Shown here: positions 5,825-6,610 of the stretch, piece by piece | Layout: each line of letters opens with the position of its first letter | How positions within the stretch are numbered: position 1 is the stretch's first letter | DNA from: Gammaproteobacteria bacterium | Lineage (GTDB): Bacteria > Pseudomonadota > Gammaproteobacteria > GCA-001735895 | NCBI GenBank assembly: GCA_021767985.1 | Contig: JAASSH010000124.1 | Location: 1 to 6,610, forward strand | DNA length: 6,610 bases | Direction: 5' to 3' | The notes under the pieces: model-generated | What the model saw: only the letters and a program-made list of their open reading frames with translations | The model's database searches: none | Told to the model about the DNA's origin: nothing | Position numbers and translations under genes: made by a program

Positions 5825-6238
5825 TCAGTCTTCGGGGATCACGGCAATAACATCAATTTCCATCAACCATTCGGGCTGCCCCAACCCGGCAACCACGATT
5901 CCGGTCGAGATCGGAAACACGCCCTTGAGCCACTTGCCGACTTCCTGGTAAACCGGCTCCCGGTAACGCGGATCGGTGATGTAAGTCGTGGTCTTTACGA
6001 TATGGCTGAGGTCGCTACCCGCCTCCTCGAGCAGCTGCTTGACGTTCTTCATCGCCTGCTCGGCCTGGGCCCGGGGATCCCCGAGACCTACCAGCTTACC
6101 ATCGAAGTCGGTGCCGATCTGGCCGCGGACATAAACGGTATTACCGGCCACCACCGCCTGGCAAAGATCGTTATCGAGCGCCTGGTTGGGATAAGTATCA
6201 CGAGTGTTGAACATCCGGATACGCTTGTGGGTCGGCAT
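5825..6238 (-). CDS. Rid (YjgF/YER057c/UK114) family protein, Arg-lacking subgroup
   Basis: A 137-residue Rid protein. Archetypal RidA hydrolyses reactive enamines and imines to ketones plus ammonia as a trimer with active sites between subunits. Visible features are VYVRGQIGTD (35-44), the helix around AEQAMKNVKQLLEEAG, VKTTTYITDPRYRE (81-94) and the C-terminal EWLMEIDVIAVIP. In RidA the catalytic Arg105 sits in FPARS; here the matching stretch is FPIST, with Ser111 at the Arg position, while the acidic residue (Glu127) seems kept. It therefore belongs among Rid subgroups without the deaminase arginine, and imine hydrolysis should not be assumed. The ATG at 6236-6238 has no clear ribosome site and starts one base after the stop of a small upstream ORF; a second ATG eight codons later also lacks one. 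It is first in the operon with lysR, the flavoprotein and the cupin. Confidence 0.92.
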   Translation of the reverse strand: MPTHKRIRMFNTRDTYPNQALDNDLCQAVVAGNTVYVRGQIGTDFDGKLVGLGDPRAQAEQAMKNVKQLLEEAGSDLSHIVKTTTYITDPRYREPVYQEVGKWLKGVFPISTGIVVAGLGQPEWLMEIDVIAVIPED

Positions 6239-6239
6239 A

Positions 6240-6362
6240 TCAGGCAGCCTGCCGCGTGGCTACGGCCGCCGCGGCGCCGATAAAACCGGCGTGACCGGTC
6301 AGGCCGCTTCGGATATTCGATGCGATCCGATCACCGAGGCGAGCCTGGCGGACGTTACGCAT
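6240..6362 (-). CDS. Possible small ORF (40 residues) directly upstream of the rid gene
   Basis: ATG at 6360-6362 opens a 40-codon frame that ends in TGA (6240-6242), one base before the rid ATG. The codons mostly end in G or C, as in the real genes here. The product is basic in its first half and has a small Gly/Ala-rich stretch (GHAGFIGAAAAVAT) near the C-terminus, too short and mild for a confident membrane helix. The frame stays open further upstream (ATGs at 6395 and 6452), but those bases look like leader or promoter. There is no strong ribosome site; GAGAG at 6375-6379 is 12 bases away. It could be a leader peptide coupled to the rid gene, the 3' remnant of a lost gene, or chance. I do not recognise it. 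Confidence 0.3.
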   Translation of the reverse strand: MRNVRQARLGDRIASNIRSGLTGHAGFIGAAAAVATRQAA

Positions 6363-6428
6363 TGCTGCGCGACACTCTCGTCCAGTTCTGATCATAGGTT
6401 TGGTCCGTTTATCGTGGCTAGAATGACG

Positions 6429-6457
6429 ATTCTGTCGCCAAATCTGACTCATGTAAA
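6429..6457 (-). promoter_or_regulatory. Candidate promoter of the rid-lysR-flavoprotein-cupin operon
   Basis: Read on the minus strand, TTTACA (6457-6452; five of six to TTGACA) is followed after 17 bases by CAGAAT (6434-6429; four of six to TATAAT). Transcription would begin near 6422 and give a leader of about 185 bases before the rid ATG, with the small ORF inside it. The left arm of the neighbouring dyad falls in its spacer. Confidence 0.35.
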
Positions 6458-6477
6458 ATACTATTTTTCATCAGATT
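6441..6477. promoter_or_regulatory. Dyad AATCTGA/TCAGATT, possible LysR operator
   Basis: AATCTGA (6441-6447) and TCAGATT (6471-6477) are perfect 7-base inverted arms 23 bases apart in AT-rich DNA upstream of the operon that encodes a LysR protein. The span is wider than a single T-N11-A box, so it could be two half-sites or a looped operator. Assignment to LysR is inferred from position. Confidence 0.33.
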
Positions 6478-6508
6478 GATTTAAAAATATTGAAACAGGC
6501 AACTGTTT
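6478..6508 (-). terminator. Terminator-like hairpin at the right edge
   Basis: AAACAG (6493-6498) and CTGTTT (6503-6508) form a perfect 6-bp stem with a 4-base loop. On the minus strand it is followed by CAATATTTTTAAATC, a T-rich tail, as in an intrinsic terminator. The stem has only two GC pairs, so it would be weak. A further 5-bp pair, CGGAC (6511-6515) with GTCCG (6531-6535), lies just before it in that direction. It would serve the gene tail at 6540-6610. Confidence 0.3.
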
Positions 6509-6539
6509 AACGGACTTGGCAGCCGACGTGGTCCGATCA

Positions 6540-6610
6540 TCACCAGCGACGCCAGACATCGCCGATGATATCAGAGTCGATCGTGTTATCCTGCGCCGGA
6601 TTGGAGAATA
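6540..6610 (-). CDS. Possible 3' end of an unidentified minus-strand gene
   Basis: A minus-strand frame open from the window edge gives 22 residues ending TIDSDIIGDVWRRW, then TGA at 6540-6542. Codon choice looks coding-like, and a terminator-like hairpin follows about 30 bases downstream. The stretch is too short for any family call. Two plus-strand frames are also open over most of this distance, one from an ATG at 6565, so chance is a real possibility. Confidence 0.25.
   Translation of the reverse strand, partial: FSNPAQDNTIDSDIIGDVWRRW

Larger units (their letters stand above)
6239..6610. other. Right-edge intergenic and control region without a confident gene
   Basis: These 372 bases hold no gene I can call with confidence. 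From left to right there is a GC-rich stretch with a small minus-strand ORF (6240-6362), a minus-strand promoter candidate (6429-6457) inside an AT-rich patch (about 6440-6510), a dyad (6441-6477), a terminator-like hairpin on the minus strand (6478-6508), and at the edge a 22-codon minus-strand open frame running out of the window. On the plus strand GGAG at 6603-6606 could be the ribosome site of a divergent gene starting just outside. Confidence 0.6.

Noticed and set aside
6204..6479. A 91-codon plus-strand open frame at the right edge
   Set aside because: It begins antisense to the rid gene, has no family features and runs into the AT-rich control region with poor codon use.

Overview
The window comes from a GC-rich bacterium, most likely a member of the Pseudomonadota. 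A short DksA/TraR zinc-finger protein next to a YdcH-type (DUF465) protein, an AguB-type N-carbamoylputrescine amidase and typical LysR and Rid proteins all fit that group. I cannot fix the class from sequence alone; a gammaproteobacterium is my guess. No RNA gene, insertion sequence or CRISPR array is visible.

Left part, plus strand (1-1676): the 3' part of an N-carbamoylputrescine amidase gene (aguB-like), then a complete acetylpolyamine amidohydrolase of the histone deacetylase fold. Both enzymes release free polyamine (putrescine from N-carbamoylputrescine, polyamines from their acetylated forms), so this is a polyamine-salvage segment.

Middle part, plus strand (1677-2430): a 172-base regulatory gap with two overlapping promoter candidates and small repeats, then a two-gene unit. 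It holds a TTG-started 109-residue DksA-like protein and a 79-residue YdcH-family coiled-coil protein. This unit ends head-on against the minus-strand unit; the two stop codons share one CTAG.

Right part, minus strand (6238 down to 2427): a tight four-gene unit read as ridA-like, LysR regulator, large flavoprotein, cupin, with gaps of 11, 16 and 11 bases. The flavoprotein (690 residues) belongs to the trimethylamine/dimethylamine/histamine dehydrogenase branch of the Old Yellow Enzyme family. It keeps the cysteine that carries 6-S-cysteinyl FMN, the 4Fe-4S cysteines and the ADP-binding fold. Its substrate-pocket residues (Gln61, Trp264, Asp355) look like those of histamine dehydrogenase and not like the aromatic bowl of trimethylamine dehydrogenase. 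With a Rid protein (a family that deals with imines and enamines), a metal-type cupin and a LysR sensor, the unit reads as a catabolic operon for an unidentified amine. The polyamine genes nearby make a di- or polyamine-derived substrate a reasonable hypothesis, not a conclusion.

Right edge (6239-6610): an AT-rich control region with a plausible minus-strand promoter, a dyad that could be the LysR operator, a terminator-like hairpin, a small ORF whose stop lies one base before the ridA start, and a possible 3' tail of another minus-strand gene running out of the window.
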